This document shows, piece by piece, positions 38,720-48,089 of a DNA stretch of 64,000 nucleotides (the stretch's first letter is position 1; the number at the start of each line of letters is the position of its first letter). The notes beneath the pieces are model-generated. The model had not been told where the DNA came from, did not search any database, and saw only the letters and a program-made list of their open reading frames with translations. Both the position numbers and the translations under genes were made by a program. Source of the DNA: CAVZVZ01 sp963778895 (GTDB lineage: Bacteria > Actinomycetota > Acidimicrobiia > Acidimicrobiales > Acidimicrobilacustridaceae); NCBI GenBank assembly GCA_963778895.1, contig CAVZVZ010000002.1, positions 186,001 through 250,000 on the forward strand. The letters are read 5' to 3'.

Positions 38720-39208
38720 ATGACGACTTGGAGAGAATTCACCGAGGCCGCCCCGGAGCTGGCCGAGCTCGTGCAGGCGCGGGTCGAGGCCACCGGACTC
38801 GGCCTGCTCGCCACGCTCCGCAAGGACGGCGCACCGCGGATCAGCGGTATCGAGCCGAGCTTCTTCGACGGCGACCTGTGGCTCGGGATGATGGAAGATT
38901 CGGTCAAGGCCCGCGATCTCCAGCGCGACCCGCGTATGGCGTTGCACAACGCCACGGTCGACAAGGAGGTCACCGACGGCGACGTGCGCGTATCCGGACG
39001 CGCGATCGAGGTCACCGATACGGCAACGAAGCTAGCGTTCCTTGCCGCGTTCCGCGAGGCAAACGACTACGGACCACCGGACGACGATCCGATGCACCTC
39101 TTCAAGATCGACATCACCGACGTGGCGTCGATCCAGCCCGGAGGTGACCATCTGGTCATCCAGTCGTGGACGCCGGCTCAGGGTTTGCGCAGGGTCGAAC
39201 GCAGGTAG
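38720..39208 (+). CDS. Pyridoxamine 5'-phosphate oxidase-like flavin/F420-binding protein
   Basis: The 162-residue split-barrel protein has LLATLRKDGAPRISGIEPSF, the strand-turn DGDLWLGMMEDSVKARDLQR, DPRMALHNATVDKEVTDGDV and VRVSGRAIEVTD, the standard layout of the PNPOx-like family that binds FMN, F420 or haem. The start is ATG 38720 after GAGGGG. It stands alone between divergent and convergent genes. Cofactor and substrate are not identified. Confidence 0.88.
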   Translation: MTTWREFTEAAPELAELVQARVEATGLGLLATLRKDGAPRISGIEPSFFDGDLWLGMMEDSVKARDLQRDPRMALHNATVDKEVTDGDVRVSGRAIEVTDTATKLAFLAAFREANDYGPPDDDPMHLFKIDITDVASIQPGGDHLVIQSWTPAQGLRRVERR

Positions 39209-39267
39209 CCGACGCCGTCGTGCTCCAACTCGAGCCGCGAGTCGTTCTCACGTGAAGACATCAAGAG

Positions 39268-40875
39268 TCAGGTGACCTTGCGGTTGCGGAACCGCGATCG
39301 GATGACCTCGCGACGCTCCTGGAGCTCTCGATAGGTCAGCGACTCGGTCGTGTCGTCGAGGCCGAAGCTCGCCTTCACGCCGGCCATGTCGAGTTGGTAG
39401 GTGCGTGGGTCGATGCCGATGTCGGCCGCGATGCGCTCGCCGTGCGTGTCGGCGAAGTACATCGAGATCTCGGCGATCTCGCTGAACAAGTCCAAATCGG
39501 GGGCCATGGTCGCGATGGCGCCGTCGAGGAACACCAGGTTCTTGACGAAGAGCATCAGCTCCTTCGGCATCCGCGCGCCGTAGGCGAGGAGCTGCTTCAT
39601 CACGTTCTGCAACTCGTGCACCATCTCGTCCGCACTCATCGTCGTGGGATCGACGGGCGGCCGATCCAACCCGAGATCCTTGGTGACCGCGTCGAAGTCG
39701 GTATCACGGGGAGCGCGCCGAGCTCGGCCAACGCCTCGAGCTGGCCCCGGATGTCGTTCATCGACCCGCCGATGAGGAGACGTAGGAACGCCAGCCGCTT
39801 GGGCTCGTTCATGCGACCCACGATCCCGAAGTCGAGCAACGCGACTCTGCCGTCAGGCAGCACGAAGAGATTGCCGCCGTGCAGATCGCCGTGGAATATG
39901 CCGTGGATCATGGCGCCTTCCATGAACCCGACCATTCCGGTCCGGATCACCGCCTCGGTGTCGACACCAGCGTTCTTGATCCGCTCCACTTCGTAGAACG
40001 GGAATCCTTCGAGCCGCTCCATCACCAGCACTCGCGGTGTGACCAACGTCGGGTGCGGTCGCGGGATCACGTATCCGCGCTGCCCGAGCTCGGCGAAGCT
40101 GCGCGCGATGTCGAGCATGTTCTCGGCCTCGAGACGAAAGTCCAGTTCTTCGGTGATGGTCTCGGCGAACAACTCGACCAACGCCGGGCGGATTGGCGAG
40201 CGCAGCGATGGGGATGCGGCCGACGAGGAAGGGTGCGAGCCATGCCATGACCTGTAGGTCCTGGTGCACCAGCACCGCGACTGACGGTCGTTGGACCTTG
40301 ACCACCACGTCCTCACCGCTCACCAGCCGCGCACGGTGCACTTGGGCGATCGACGCCGCGGCGAGCGGTTCGCGTTCGAAGGACGAGAACACGGCGTGGA
40401 GCGGCGCACCGAGCTCGGACTCGACGACTGCCTTCACATCCTCGAATGTCTCCGCCGGCACCTTGTCGCGCAGTTTCTGGAATTCGCCAACCAGCTCCTC
40501 GGGGAACAGGCCCTCACCGCTGCTGATGATCTGGCCGAGCTTGATGTAGGTCGGACCGAGTCGTTCGGCCGCGACGCGCAGCCGTCGTGAGAGGTCACGT
40601 TTCGATTCGCTGCCGCCCCGGCGCCGGCCGTTCAGCGCCCAACCCGCGACGGCGAGTCCGATGTGGCGGATGACGGTGAACACGCGGGTGCCCGGGGGCA
40701 CCCGGCGCGGCGCGACGAGCTCAGGGAGCCGCTTGCGTACCGCCCAACGCACGGTTGGCACCTGGTCTCGCCACCGCATCTCCTCGGGATGGACGATCCA
40801 CGGCGCTTCGTCGCTGAACGCGCCGATGGCCAGATCGGCGGGCGCGTCCTCGGTTGGCGTCCACGCAGCGGTCAT
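39268..40875 (-). CDS. AarF/ABC1/UbiB-type atypical kinase (two frame breaks)
   Basis: It is a protein-kinase-like ATPase of about 535 residues, linked in other bacteria to isoprenoid-quinone or lipid homeostasis. The family hallmarks are present: the KxGQ motif in LGPTYIKLGQIISSGEGLFP, the alanine-rich loop LAAASIAQVHRARLVSGE, VVVKVQRPSV, catalytic HGDLHGGNLFVLPDG and DFGIVGRMNEPKRL. Frame changes lie near 40200 and 39700; the C-terminal helices (PKELMLFVKNLVFLDGAIAT) are intact. The start is ATG 40875. It is isolated, with the downstream PPOX gene convergent. Confidence 0.9.
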
Positions 40876-40909
40876 CGTGGGCGAAGTGTACGGCCGCTGC
40901 GTGCGGTTC

Positions 40910-41768
40910 CTAACCGGTGAAACGCGGACTCGTCGAACCGCCGGGTTCGGTGGCGGTAATGGGCTCGGTTGGCTCCGATGACGGCTCGACGACGGTTACC
41001 GTGAGACCGATGTCGGAGCTCGCGACCACGACATCTCCGTCGCCGCACGCCGTGCGTACGACGAGAGGAGTGGCGGGCGGAACGTCGTCGGGGACCGTGA
41101 TCGGCACTTGAAAGCTGCCGTCGGGATTCGGGGTGATCGGGGAACACGCCGGTGAGGAGGGTGCCGTCGCGAAGGAGTGAGACAGCGGCGACCGACCCGA
41201 GGTCGAGTGTGCAGCCGGTCGCGGTCACGACCACTGTCTCGCCGGGCGCAGGGGTCGCGGTCGACACCGTCACTCCGAGCAGCGCGGTCAGTCCCTGGGT
41301 TGCCGTGCGCGGACACGTGCCGTAGTCACCGAAACAGGTGAACATGACCTGGTTCTCGCCTCCGAACCCGCACCGGTACAGCACGAACCATTCGGCGGTG
41401 GTCGCCGCCAGTGGTGGTGTCGAACCGAGATAGGCGTAGGTGCCGATGATCGTGCCGTCCGGCTGGTCCGGCGTGATGCCGATGCCGTAGCCGTTGAAGA
41501 CCCCGTCCAAGTTGTCGAGCGCGCTGCCATCGTTCTCGAACTGATCGAGGGTGGCGCCGGCCGCGTTGGTGGAGAGCCCGTACTCCCGATCGACGTTGCC
41601 CGACTGGAGGCCGAGATCGAGGTCGGCCCGGTTGCAGTCGTCGCCTGCGCTCAGGCTCACCGACGTCGCCGTCGCCTGCGACGCGGCGTGCGCGGGAGAC
41701 GTCAGCATCGACGTGCAGGCGATGACGATCGCGGCCACGATCGTGAGCGCTGAGAGCTTGCGAATCAC
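40910..41768 (-). CDS. Secreted protein of unknown function (one frame break)
   Basis: It is about 285 residues. GTG 41768 opens a signal peptide (RKLSALTIVAAIVIACTSML, then TSPAHAAS with an AHA cleavage site). The mature part has no recognised family: DDCNRADLDLGLQSGNVDRE, then AYLGSTPPLAATTAEWFVLY, with paired cysteines (CGF...CFGDYGTC). A beta-sandwich-like segment follows, VTVSTATPAPGETVVVTATG, which resembles Ig-like repeats of actinobacterial surface proteins. After a shift near 41140 the C-terminus is proline/threonine-rich (PSSEPTEPITATEPGG). It is probably extracellular or wall-associated. Confidence 0.7.
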
Positions 41769-41809
41769 ATCGCAGACGGTACCTCCGCCGCCCTTCCTAG
41801 GATCGGGGC

Positions 41810-42220
41810 ATGAGTGAGAACCCATCTGAGCCCTTCGATCTGAGCACCACCTTCATCCACTTGGGGATGGGCTCCAAGGCCACGCCGCTGCCCGATTTCC
41901 AGTGGACGCCCGAATACCTCGCCGGATACGAGCAGCGTTTCGCCTCGGACGGCGACGAGGGCCGCATCGTGGTGATGAACCGCCAGGAAGCGACGTGGGA
42001 TCAGTGGGAGCGTCACCCTGCCGGTGAGGAGGTCGTGCTGTTGCTGTCTGGCCGCGTGGATCTGATCCAGGAGATCGACGGTCAGGAGCGGTTGGTCGCG
42101 CTCGAGCCCGGGTTCGCAGTGGTGAACCCGCCGGGTGTCTGGCACACCGCCGACGTCCACGAGCCTGGCGACGCGGTGTTCATCACCCCTGGCCGCGGGA
42201 CGGACCACCGTCCCCGGTGA
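41810..42220 (+). CDS. Cupin-domain protein
   Basis: The 136-residue protein has one cupin barrel. Motif 1 is around WERHPAGEEVVLLLSGRVDL and motif 2 around EPGFAVVNPPGVWHTADVHE, with His and Glu residues that could bind metal. It starts at ATG 41810 and lies 19 bases upstream of the CaiB gene on the same strand, so they may be co-transcribed. It could be a small isomerase, dioxygenase or sensor; no specific assignment is possible. Confidence 0.85.
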   Translation: MSENPSEPFDLSTTFIHLGMGSKATPLPDFQWTPEYLAGYEQRFASDGDEGRIVVMNRQEATWDQWERHPAGEEVVLLLSGRVDLIQEIDGQERLVALEPGFAVVNPPGVWHTADVHEPGDAVFITPGRGTDHRPR

Positions 42221-42239
42221 GGCGCTCTAGCCTCACAGC

Positions 42240-43359
42240 GTGCTCGAGAACTACCGGATCATCGAACTCGGGGTGTGGGTTGCCGGCCCCGCGGCAGCGG
42301 GCGTCTTGGCGGACTGGGGAGCCGAGGTCATCAAGGTCGAGTCGCCCGAGGGGGACCCGATGCGGCGCATGCTCCAGGTGATCGTGGGGCACGGCGAGCC
42401 GCAGTCCCCACCGTTCGATCTCGACAATCGCGGCAAGCGCAGCGTGGTGCTCGATCTCAAGGAACAGAGTGGACGCGACACGCTGCACCGCATGGTCGCC
42501 GAGGCCGACGTCTTCTTGACCAACTTGCGCGTCGACGCGCTCGAGCGGCTGGGTTTCGGCCCGGATCAACTGCTCGAGGCGAACCCGCGTCTGGTGTACG
42601 CGCTCGTGACCGGATACGGCACTGACGGCCCCGATGCCGATCGTGCGGGCTACGACGTCGGTGGGTTCTGGGCACGTACGGGTGTCGCCGCGACCTTGGC
42701 GCCGGAAGGACAGCCACCACCGAACATCCGAGGCGGGCTTCGGCGACCACGCCACCGCGCTGGCGATGTTGTCGGGCATCCTCGGCGCGTTGCTCGAGCG
42801 CGAGCACACCGGCCGAGGTCAGCTGGTCGAGACCTCGTTGTTGCGAACGGGGATGTATTGCCTCGGTTGGGATCTCGGTATGCAGATGCGTTTCGGCCGG
42901 CTCGCCGCGCCTCGTCCTCGCACCGAGGAGATCAACCCGTTGGTCAACTGCTACGAGGCCAGCGACGGGAAGTGGTTCTGGTTGCTCGGTGTCGAGAGCC
43001 AACGCCACTGGCCGAACGTGTGCCACGCCATCGGACGTGACGACCTCATCGAGGACGAACGCTTCGTCGACGCGCGCGGCCGCCGCCACAACGCCGGCTC
43101 CTGCATCGCCGAGCTCGATGCGGAGTTCGCCCGAGAACCGCGGGACGTGTGGATTGCCCGTTTCGACGAGCACGGTGTGTGGTGGGCGCCGGTGTTCACC
43201 CCCGAGGAGGTAGTGAACGACCCGCAGGCGATCGCGGCGGGTGCGTTCGTGGATGTGCCGGCCGGTGAGGGCGCGCCCGCTCACCGCGCCGTCGCGTCGC
43301 CGGTGACCTTCCACGCCGGCACGCCCCCGGTGGGTCCCGTACCCGGCCTCGGCTCGTAG
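42240..43359 (+). CDS. CaiB/BaiF family CoA-transferase (one frame break)
   Basis: It is a class III CoA-transferase of about 373 residues that moves CoA between carboxylic acids. It begins at GTG 42240 with RIIELGVWVAGPAAAGVLAD, WGAEVIKVESPEGDPMR, NRGKRSVVLDLKEQSGRD and the catalytic Asp region GYGTDGPDADRAGYDVGGFW. After a shift near 42735 the second half reads ATALAMLSGILGALLEREHT, GRGQLVETSLLRTGMY and WIARFDEHGVWWAPVFTPEE. The donor and acceptor are unknown; the lipid-rich context suggests an acyl-CoA degradative role. Confidence 0.91.
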
Positions 43360-43397
43360 CGGTCAGCGCCGAGGCGAGCGTCGCGAGATCTACTCTC

Positions 43398-43424
43398 GGA
43401 ATCGCGGCGCGGCCGCGGAATTCC
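43398..43424. terminator. Hairpin after the CaiB gene
   Basis: GGAATCGCGG (43398-43407) can pair with CCGCG-GA-ATTCC (43413-43424) with a two-base bulge and a CGCGG loop, 38 bases after the CaiB stop and before the ASCH-type gene. No T-tract is present, so it is only a terminator candidate. Confidence 0.3.
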
Positions 43425-43439
43425 GGGAAGAATGGCCCC

Positions 43440-44024
43440 ATGCTCTTCACCGCCTCGGCCCACGAGGGCTTGGAGCGAGGCGAGATCACTCGCACCTTCC
43501 GCGTGTGGGCGCGCCCACACGTCAAGGTGGGCGGCCGATATCACGCCGGTCCGGTGGATCTGATCGTCGACGGGCTCAAGAAGGTGCCGGTCCGCAAGAT
43601 CAGCGACACCGACGCTCAGAGCTCGGGTTTCGACGACCGCGTCGCGCTCGTCGAGTTCCTCGGCTCCCGCCAGACGCTCGACGCCAAGGCCTCGGTCTGG
43701 CGGGTCGACTTCCATGCCGTCGAGCGCGCCGACGAACCGTCGATCGCCGATGATCGTGAGCTCAGCGACGCCGACGTGCAGGCCATCGAGCGGCGGCTCC
43801 AACGGCTCGACTCGGCCAGCCCGTCGGGCCCCTGGACCGGCACGGTCCTGCGCCTCATCGCCGACAATCCCGGCGTCGTGTCGACCGAGCTGGCCGAGAA
43901 GGTGGGTCGGGAGCGCCCGGCCTTCAAGACCGATGTCCGGAAGCTGAAACGCCTGGGCCTGACGATCAGCCTCGACGTCGGCTACCGGATCTCACCCCGC
44001 GGGGAAGCCTTTCTCGGCCGATAG
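43440..44024 (+). CDS. ASCH/PUA-like domain protein with winged helix
   Basis: It is a 194-residue protein. The N-terminal part matches the ASCH RNA-binding-like fold: HEGLERGEITRTFRVWARPH, VKVGGRYHAGPVDLIVDGLK and KVPVRKISDTDAQSSGF. The C-terminal ~75 residues form a winged-helix-like unit: TGTVLRLIADNPGVVSTELA, EKVGRERPAFKTDVRKLKRL, GLTISLDVGYRISPRGEAF. It ends 12 bases before typA on the same strand. A nucleic-acid-binding role is likely but the target is unknown. Confidence 0.78.
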   Translation: MLFTASAHEGLERGEITRTFRVWARPHVKVGGRYHAGPVDLIVDGLKKVPVRKISDTDAQSSGFDDRVALVEFLGSRQTLDAKASVWRVDFHAVERADEPSIADDRELSDADVQAIERRLQRLDSASPSGPWTGTVLRLIADNPGVVSTELAEKVGRERPAFKTDVRKLKRLGLTISLDVGYRISPRGEAFLGR

Positions 44025-44036
44025 GCTCGGTCCTTC

Positions 44037-45885
44037 GTGCCTACACCCCCCGAGTCCCTTCGCAACGTGGCGCTCGTCGCCCACGTCGATCACGGCAAGA
44101 CCACGCTGATCGACGCGATGTTGCGCTCTACCGGCGTCTTTGCCGCGCACGAGCAGCTGACGGACCGGGTGATGGACAACGTCGACCAAGAGCGCGAGCG
44201 CGGCATCACGATCCTCGCCAAGGCGGCCTCGATCCAGTGGGGCGACACCCGCATCAACCTGGTCGACACCCCGGGTCACGCCGATTTCGGTGGCGAGGTC
44301 GAGCGGGCTCTGTCGATGGTCGACGGCATCGTCCTGCTGGTCGACGCGGCCGAGGGACCCGTTGCCCCAGACCCGCTACGTCCTGTCGAAGGCGCTCGAG
44401 GCCGAGCTTCCCGCGGTCCTCGTCCTGAACAAGGTCGATCGGGATGACGCCCGGCCGAAGGAGGTGCTCGACGAGGTCGAGCAGCTCTTCCTCGACCTCG
44501 AGGCGCCCCTCGACCTGCTCGACTTCCCGGTCGTCTCGGCCATCGCCCGCGAAGGTCGGGCGATCGTCGGGGTCGACATGCCCGCGGCCGAGGCCGACCT
44601 CGGACCGTTGCTCGACACGATCGTGGCCCACATCCCCGCGCCTGGCGGCGACAGCGCGGCGCCGCTGCAAGCGCTGGTGACCAACCTCGACAGCTCGGAC
44701 TACCTCGGCCGGCTGGGCGTGGGCCGGGTCGTCCGCGGCACGCTGCGCCGTGGCGACAGCGTCGTGCTGCTCGACGAGGAGACCGCCGAGGGCCAGGCAC
44801 CCGTATCCCGGAAGCTGGCCAGCCTCCTCGGTTTCGAGGGTGTGCGTCGGGTCGAGGTCGACGAGCGCGGCGCTGGTGATCTGTTCGTGCTCGCTGGGTT
44901 CCCCGAGGTCGAGATCGGCGACACCTTCGCCAGTCCGACCGCTCCCGAGCCGTTGCCGCGCCTCAGCGTCGACGAGCCGGTGCTGCGAATGACCTTCGGG
45001 GCCAACACCTCGCCGCTCGCCGGCAAGGAGGGCAGCTACGTCACCTCGCGTCATCTGCGCGATCGACTCGAACGCGAAGTGCTCGGCAACGTGTCGATCC
45101 GCTTGACCGACAGCGACACCCCCGAGGTGATCGATGTCGCCGGCCGCGGCGAGTTGCAGCTGGCGGTGCTCATCGAGTCGATGCGCCGCGAGGGCTACGA
45201 GATGCAGGTGAGCCGGCCCGAGGTCATCCTCCGCGAGATCGACGGCAAGCGGCACGAGCCGCTCGAACGAGGCGTGGTCGACGTTCCCGACGAGCACGTC
45301 GGCACCGTCACCCAGGCTCTCGCTCCCCGCAAGGGCCGCGTGCTCGACCTCCGGAAGGGCGATCCGGGGCGCACCGTCATGACGTGGGAAGCGCCGGCGC
45401 GTGGGTTGATCGGCTTTCGTGGGCTCCTGCTCACCGAAACCCGGGGCACGGCGCTGTTGCACACGCACCACGCGGGCTGGCTGCCCTGGGCGGGCGAGCT
45501 CCCGCATCGCAAGGGCGGGGCGATGATCTCCGATCGCGCCGGCGCCGTCACCGCCTACGCCCTCGACAACTTGCAGCAGCGCGGCGTGATGTTCGTTGCG
45601 CCGGGCGATGTCGTGTACGAGGGCATGGTCGTCGGTGAATCCGCTCGCGGCGACGACATGGTCGTGAACGTGTGCAAGCCCAAGGAACAGACCAACATCC
45701 GTACGCACAGCCACGACGAGGCGGCCAAGCTCGTCCCGCCTCGCGAGGTCACGCTCGAGTCGGCGATCGAGTTCATCGCCGACGACGAACTGGTCGAAGT
45801 GACGCCGGCGTCGATACGCATCCGCAAGCGGCTGCTCCGCGAGCCCGAGCGGCGCCGCAAGGGCAAGGCCAAGGCCAAGGGCTGA
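44037..45885 (+). CDS. typA: Translational GTPase TypA/BipA (one frame break)
   Basis: It is a ribosome-associated GTPase related to EF-G that aids 50S assembly and stress growth. GTG 44037 is the start. GTPase motifs are HVDHGKTTLIDAMLRSTG (G1), ERGITILAKAA (G2), DTPGHADFGGEVERAL (G3) and LVLNKVDRDDARP (G4). An inserted base near 44365, inside the GPLPQTRYV segment, splits the frame. The BipA-specific C-terminal part is complete: VLREIDGKRHEPLERGVVDV, GLIGFRGLLLTETRGTALLH, and MVVGESARGDDMVVNVCKPK. The tail is lysine-rich (RRRKGKAKAKG). Confidence 0.94.
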
Positions 45886-45895
45886 TTGTCAGGCG

Positions 45896-46354
45896 CTACA
45901 CGTCGAGCGTGAGGCTGGCGGCCAGCGTCGCACCCAAGTCCCAGCACGCCTCGAGGTCCGCGCCGGCAGGTCCGTCGATCACGCTCACCGGATCGTGCGC
46001 CTGCTTCCAACGCAAGCCGGTCACGATCTTGTCGATCGACAGCAGCGCGCCGTCGGTGTCGTTGTTGCCGTGTACGAACACGCCGTAGGGCCGGCTGACG
46101 GTGGCGTCCAGGCACGGGTAGTAGATCAAGTCGAAGAAGTGCTTGAGCGCGCCCGACATGTATCCGAGGTTGGCCGTCGTGCCGAGGATGTAGCCGTCGG
46201 CCTCGAGGACATCGATCGCCGACGCGGCCAGTGCGGGACGGGCCATCACCTCGACGCCGGTGATGCTCGGATCGGTGGCGCCCGATCGCACGGCCTCGAA
46301 CATGGAGTCGACCGAGGGCGATGGCGTGTGGTGAACGATCAAGAGCCGCGGCAT
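45896..46354 (-). CDS. Flavodoxin-fold protein (NADPH-dependent FMN reductase-like)
   Basis: The 152-residue protein has the flavodoxin/FMN-reductase layout: LLIVHHTPSPSVDSMFEAVR (phosphate loop), EADGYILGTTANLGYMSGAL, KHFFDLIYYPCLDATVSRPY and GVFVHGNNDTDGALLSIDKI. It would reduce FMN or a quinone using NAD(P)H. It follows the TauD-like gene by 33 bases on the same strand. In sulfonate systems an FMN reductase (SsuE) accompanies monooxygenases; here the partner is a 2-oxoglutarate dioxygenase, so that analogy is loose. Confidence 0.83.
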   Translation of the reverse strand: MPRLLIVHHTPSPSVDSMFEAVRSGATDPSITGVEVMARPALAASAIDVLEADGYILGTTANLGYMSGALKHFFDLIYYPCLDATVSRPYGVFVHGNNDTDGALLSIDKIVTGLRWKQAHDPVSVIDGPAGADLEACWDLGATLAASLTLDV

Positions 46355-46387
46355 GGCCGCGAGTCTCGCACCGCGAGGGGCGTCGGC

Positions 46388-47146
46388 TCAGCTGGCCGCG
46401 ACGGCAAGTAGGTGCGGACTCCCGTGCCGAGCGCGGCCGGTGCTGCCATCGGCCCCGATCGGCACCTGTCCCGCGAACGCGAAGGCCTCGACGCATCCGG
46501 TCGCACCGAACCCGTCCAGCGTGTCGTGCACGGTGCTGGTGTTGTCCCAGACGAGAACGTCGCCGTGCGACCACGGAATGGTTGTCTGTGGGCACGTCTC
46601 GAGCACGTGCGCGTGCAGGAACGAGAGCAGATCGTCGGAGTCGCCCTTGCCGAGGCCGATCAATCGGCGGACGGATCGACCGAGGAAGAGCGCACGTCGT
46701 CCAGTGGCCGGCTGCACCCTGACGACAGGGTGAGTCGTCTGGAAGATGAGCCGGCCATCGTCGTGAGCGCCCGTGTGCAGTGCCCGTAGGTCGTTGATGA
46801 GCTCTCGCGTCGCATGAGGGAGCGTCTCGTAGGCGTGCACGGTGTCGATCCACTTGGTGTGGGCCAGCGGATGTGCGGGCTCGATCAGACCGGCGACGCC
46901 GATGACGGGAGGCCGATCGACGAAGGCCAGATCGCTGTGCCAGTGATCGCGCTCGTGCGAGATATCGATTCGCAGCTCATAGTTCTGGCGTCCGCCGACC
47001 ATGCGTCGATTGAGTGACCGAGCCAGCCGCTGCAGGCTCGCGGGATCGGAGCCGGCGTCGCGTATCACCACCACACGGTGATCACGCACGAGTTGCTCGA
47101 GGGCCGAGAGGCTCGCGTTCTCGACTTCGACGACCAAGCCACTCAT
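46388..47146 (-). CDS. TauD/TfdA-family 2-oxoglutarate-dependent dioxygenase
   Basis: It is a 252-residue Fe(II)/2-oxoglutarate dioxygenase. The iron triad is visible as HxD in RDHWHSDLAFVDRPP and the distal His in VWDNTSTVHDTLDGF; a 2-oxoglutarate-binding Arg is likely in GCVEAFAFAG or nearby. It also has HPVVRVQPATGRRALFLGRS, the conserved TauD substrate/cofactor segment. It starts at ATG 47146, overlapping the ABC ATPase stop by 4 bases. Taurine or another sulfonate is one possible substrate given the TauB-like partner, but alkyl sulfates or unrelated acids cannot be excluded. Confidence 0.9.
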   Translation of the reverse strand: MSGLVVEVENASLSALEQLVRDHRVVVIRDAGSDPASLQRLARSLNRRMVGGRQNYELRIDISHERDHWHSDLAFVDRPPVIGVAGLIEPAHPLAHTKWIDTVHAYETLPHATRELINDLRALHTGAHDDGRLIFQTTHPVVRVQPATGRRALFLGRSVRRLIGLGKGDSDDLLSFLHAHVLETCPQTTIPWSHGDVLVWDNTSTVHDTLDGFGATGCVEAFAFAGQVPIGADGSTGRARHGSPHLLAVAAS

Positions 47147-47913
47147 GCCGTCAACGTCTTCACACCCGCCGACGCCGACGCGAGCACGACTCGAAGTCGA
47201 TCGAACTCGGCGCCCCGCGGTGTACGCGCATCGGCGTCGACATCGAGCTCGAGGGTGGCGCGGCCTTCGTTGAGGACGACGATGCGGTCCGCGACACTGA
47301 TTGCATCGGACACGGAGTCAGTGGTGATCACGATCGACAGCCCGAGCTCTCGAGAGAGGTCGCGGAGCAACTGTTGGATCGAAGCGCTCGCCTCGGTGGA
47401 GAGCCCCGCGAGCGGCTCGTCGAGCAAGACCAGGGCGGGGTCGCGCACGATCGCCCGGGCGAGCAGCACGCGGATGGTGGTCTCTCGGGTGAGCTCGGCC
47501 GGCCAGGCGTGGGTGTACTGGCGGGCGCCGACCCGCTCCAGCGCCCGGTACGCGGCGGCCCGACCACCGCTTGTTCGCGGTCCGTAGGTCACATTGGCCA
47601 CGACGCGCTTCCACGCGACGAGGCAGGGGTTCTGCAGGATGACTGCTCGGCGTTCGGCGACGTCCACGAGGCCTTCGCCGGCGTGGTCGAGGCCGGCGAG
47701 CGCCCAGATCAGCGCGCTCTTCCCGGCGTGGGCCCCACCGAGCACCGCCACGAGCTCGCCGGCGGCGACGTGGAAGTCGAGTCCTTCGAGTAGGCCGTGG
47801 GCATGGGCCCGGTGAAGGCCGACCGCACGAGCCACGATCGCCGCCGGTCGAGCCGGGGGGTGGGGGAACAAGAGGCGGGTCAGCGCCGGATCGTCGGGGT
47901 GAGAGGGGCGCAC
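47143..47913 (-). CDS. ABC transporter ATP-binding protein with degenerate signature
   Basis: It is a 256-residue ATPase of the nitrate/sulfonate/taurine importer type. Walker A is VLGGAHAGKSALIWAL, the Q-loop LQNPCLVAWKRVVANVTYGP, Walker B ALVLLDEPLAGLS, and the switch region IVITTDSVSDAISVADRIVV, where the H-loop His is replaced (TTDSVSDA). The LSGGQ signature is degenerate (ELTRETTIRVLLARAI). No permease or binding protein is adjacent. It is the first gene of the ATPase-dioxygenase-flavodoxin operon. It may be a functional ATPase with variant motifs or a regulator. Confidence 0.85.
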   Translation of the reverse strand: MRPSHPDDPALTRLLFPHPPARPAAIVARAVGLHRAHAHGLLEGLDFHVAAGELVAVLGGAHAGKSALIWALAGLDHAGEGLVDVAERRAVILQNPCLVAWKRVVANVTYGPRTSGGRAAAYRALERVGARQYTHAWPAELTRETTIRVLLARAIVRDPALVLLDEPLAGLSTEASASIQQLLRDLSRELGLSIVITTDSVSDAISVADRIVVLNEGRATLELDVDADARTPRGAEFDRLRVVLASASAGVKTLTA

Positions 47914-47966
47914 AGCGAGCTCCAGGTTCGGCGGGTGAACACCCTCGGCGGGCTAATCACCACAAA

Positions 47967-47991
47967 GTTGATCGGGTTGATCAACAATTGT
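47967..47991. promoter_or_regulatory. Overlapping palindromes upstream of the ABC-TauD operon
   Basis: GTTGATC (47967-47973) is repeated as GTTGATCAAC (47976-47985, a perfect 10-bp palindrome), overlapping ACAATTGT (47984-47991). This AT-richer patch lies in the 176-base gap between the reverse-strand ABC gene (start 47913) and the forward phosphoesterase (start 48090) and is a likely regulator-binding site for one or both. Confidence 0.5.
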
Positions 47992-48089
47992 ACGGCGGTC
48001 GCCCGAGGGTCAACGCATCAAACCGGTGGGAAACGTCGAGCGCCTAGTGTCGGGTTCGGCCATTCGGCCACTTCCGCAAGGGGGACGCT

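Noticed and set aside
45896..47913. A complete taurine/sulfonate import operon
   Set aside because: There is no permease or solute-binding protein and the ATPase signature is degenerate.
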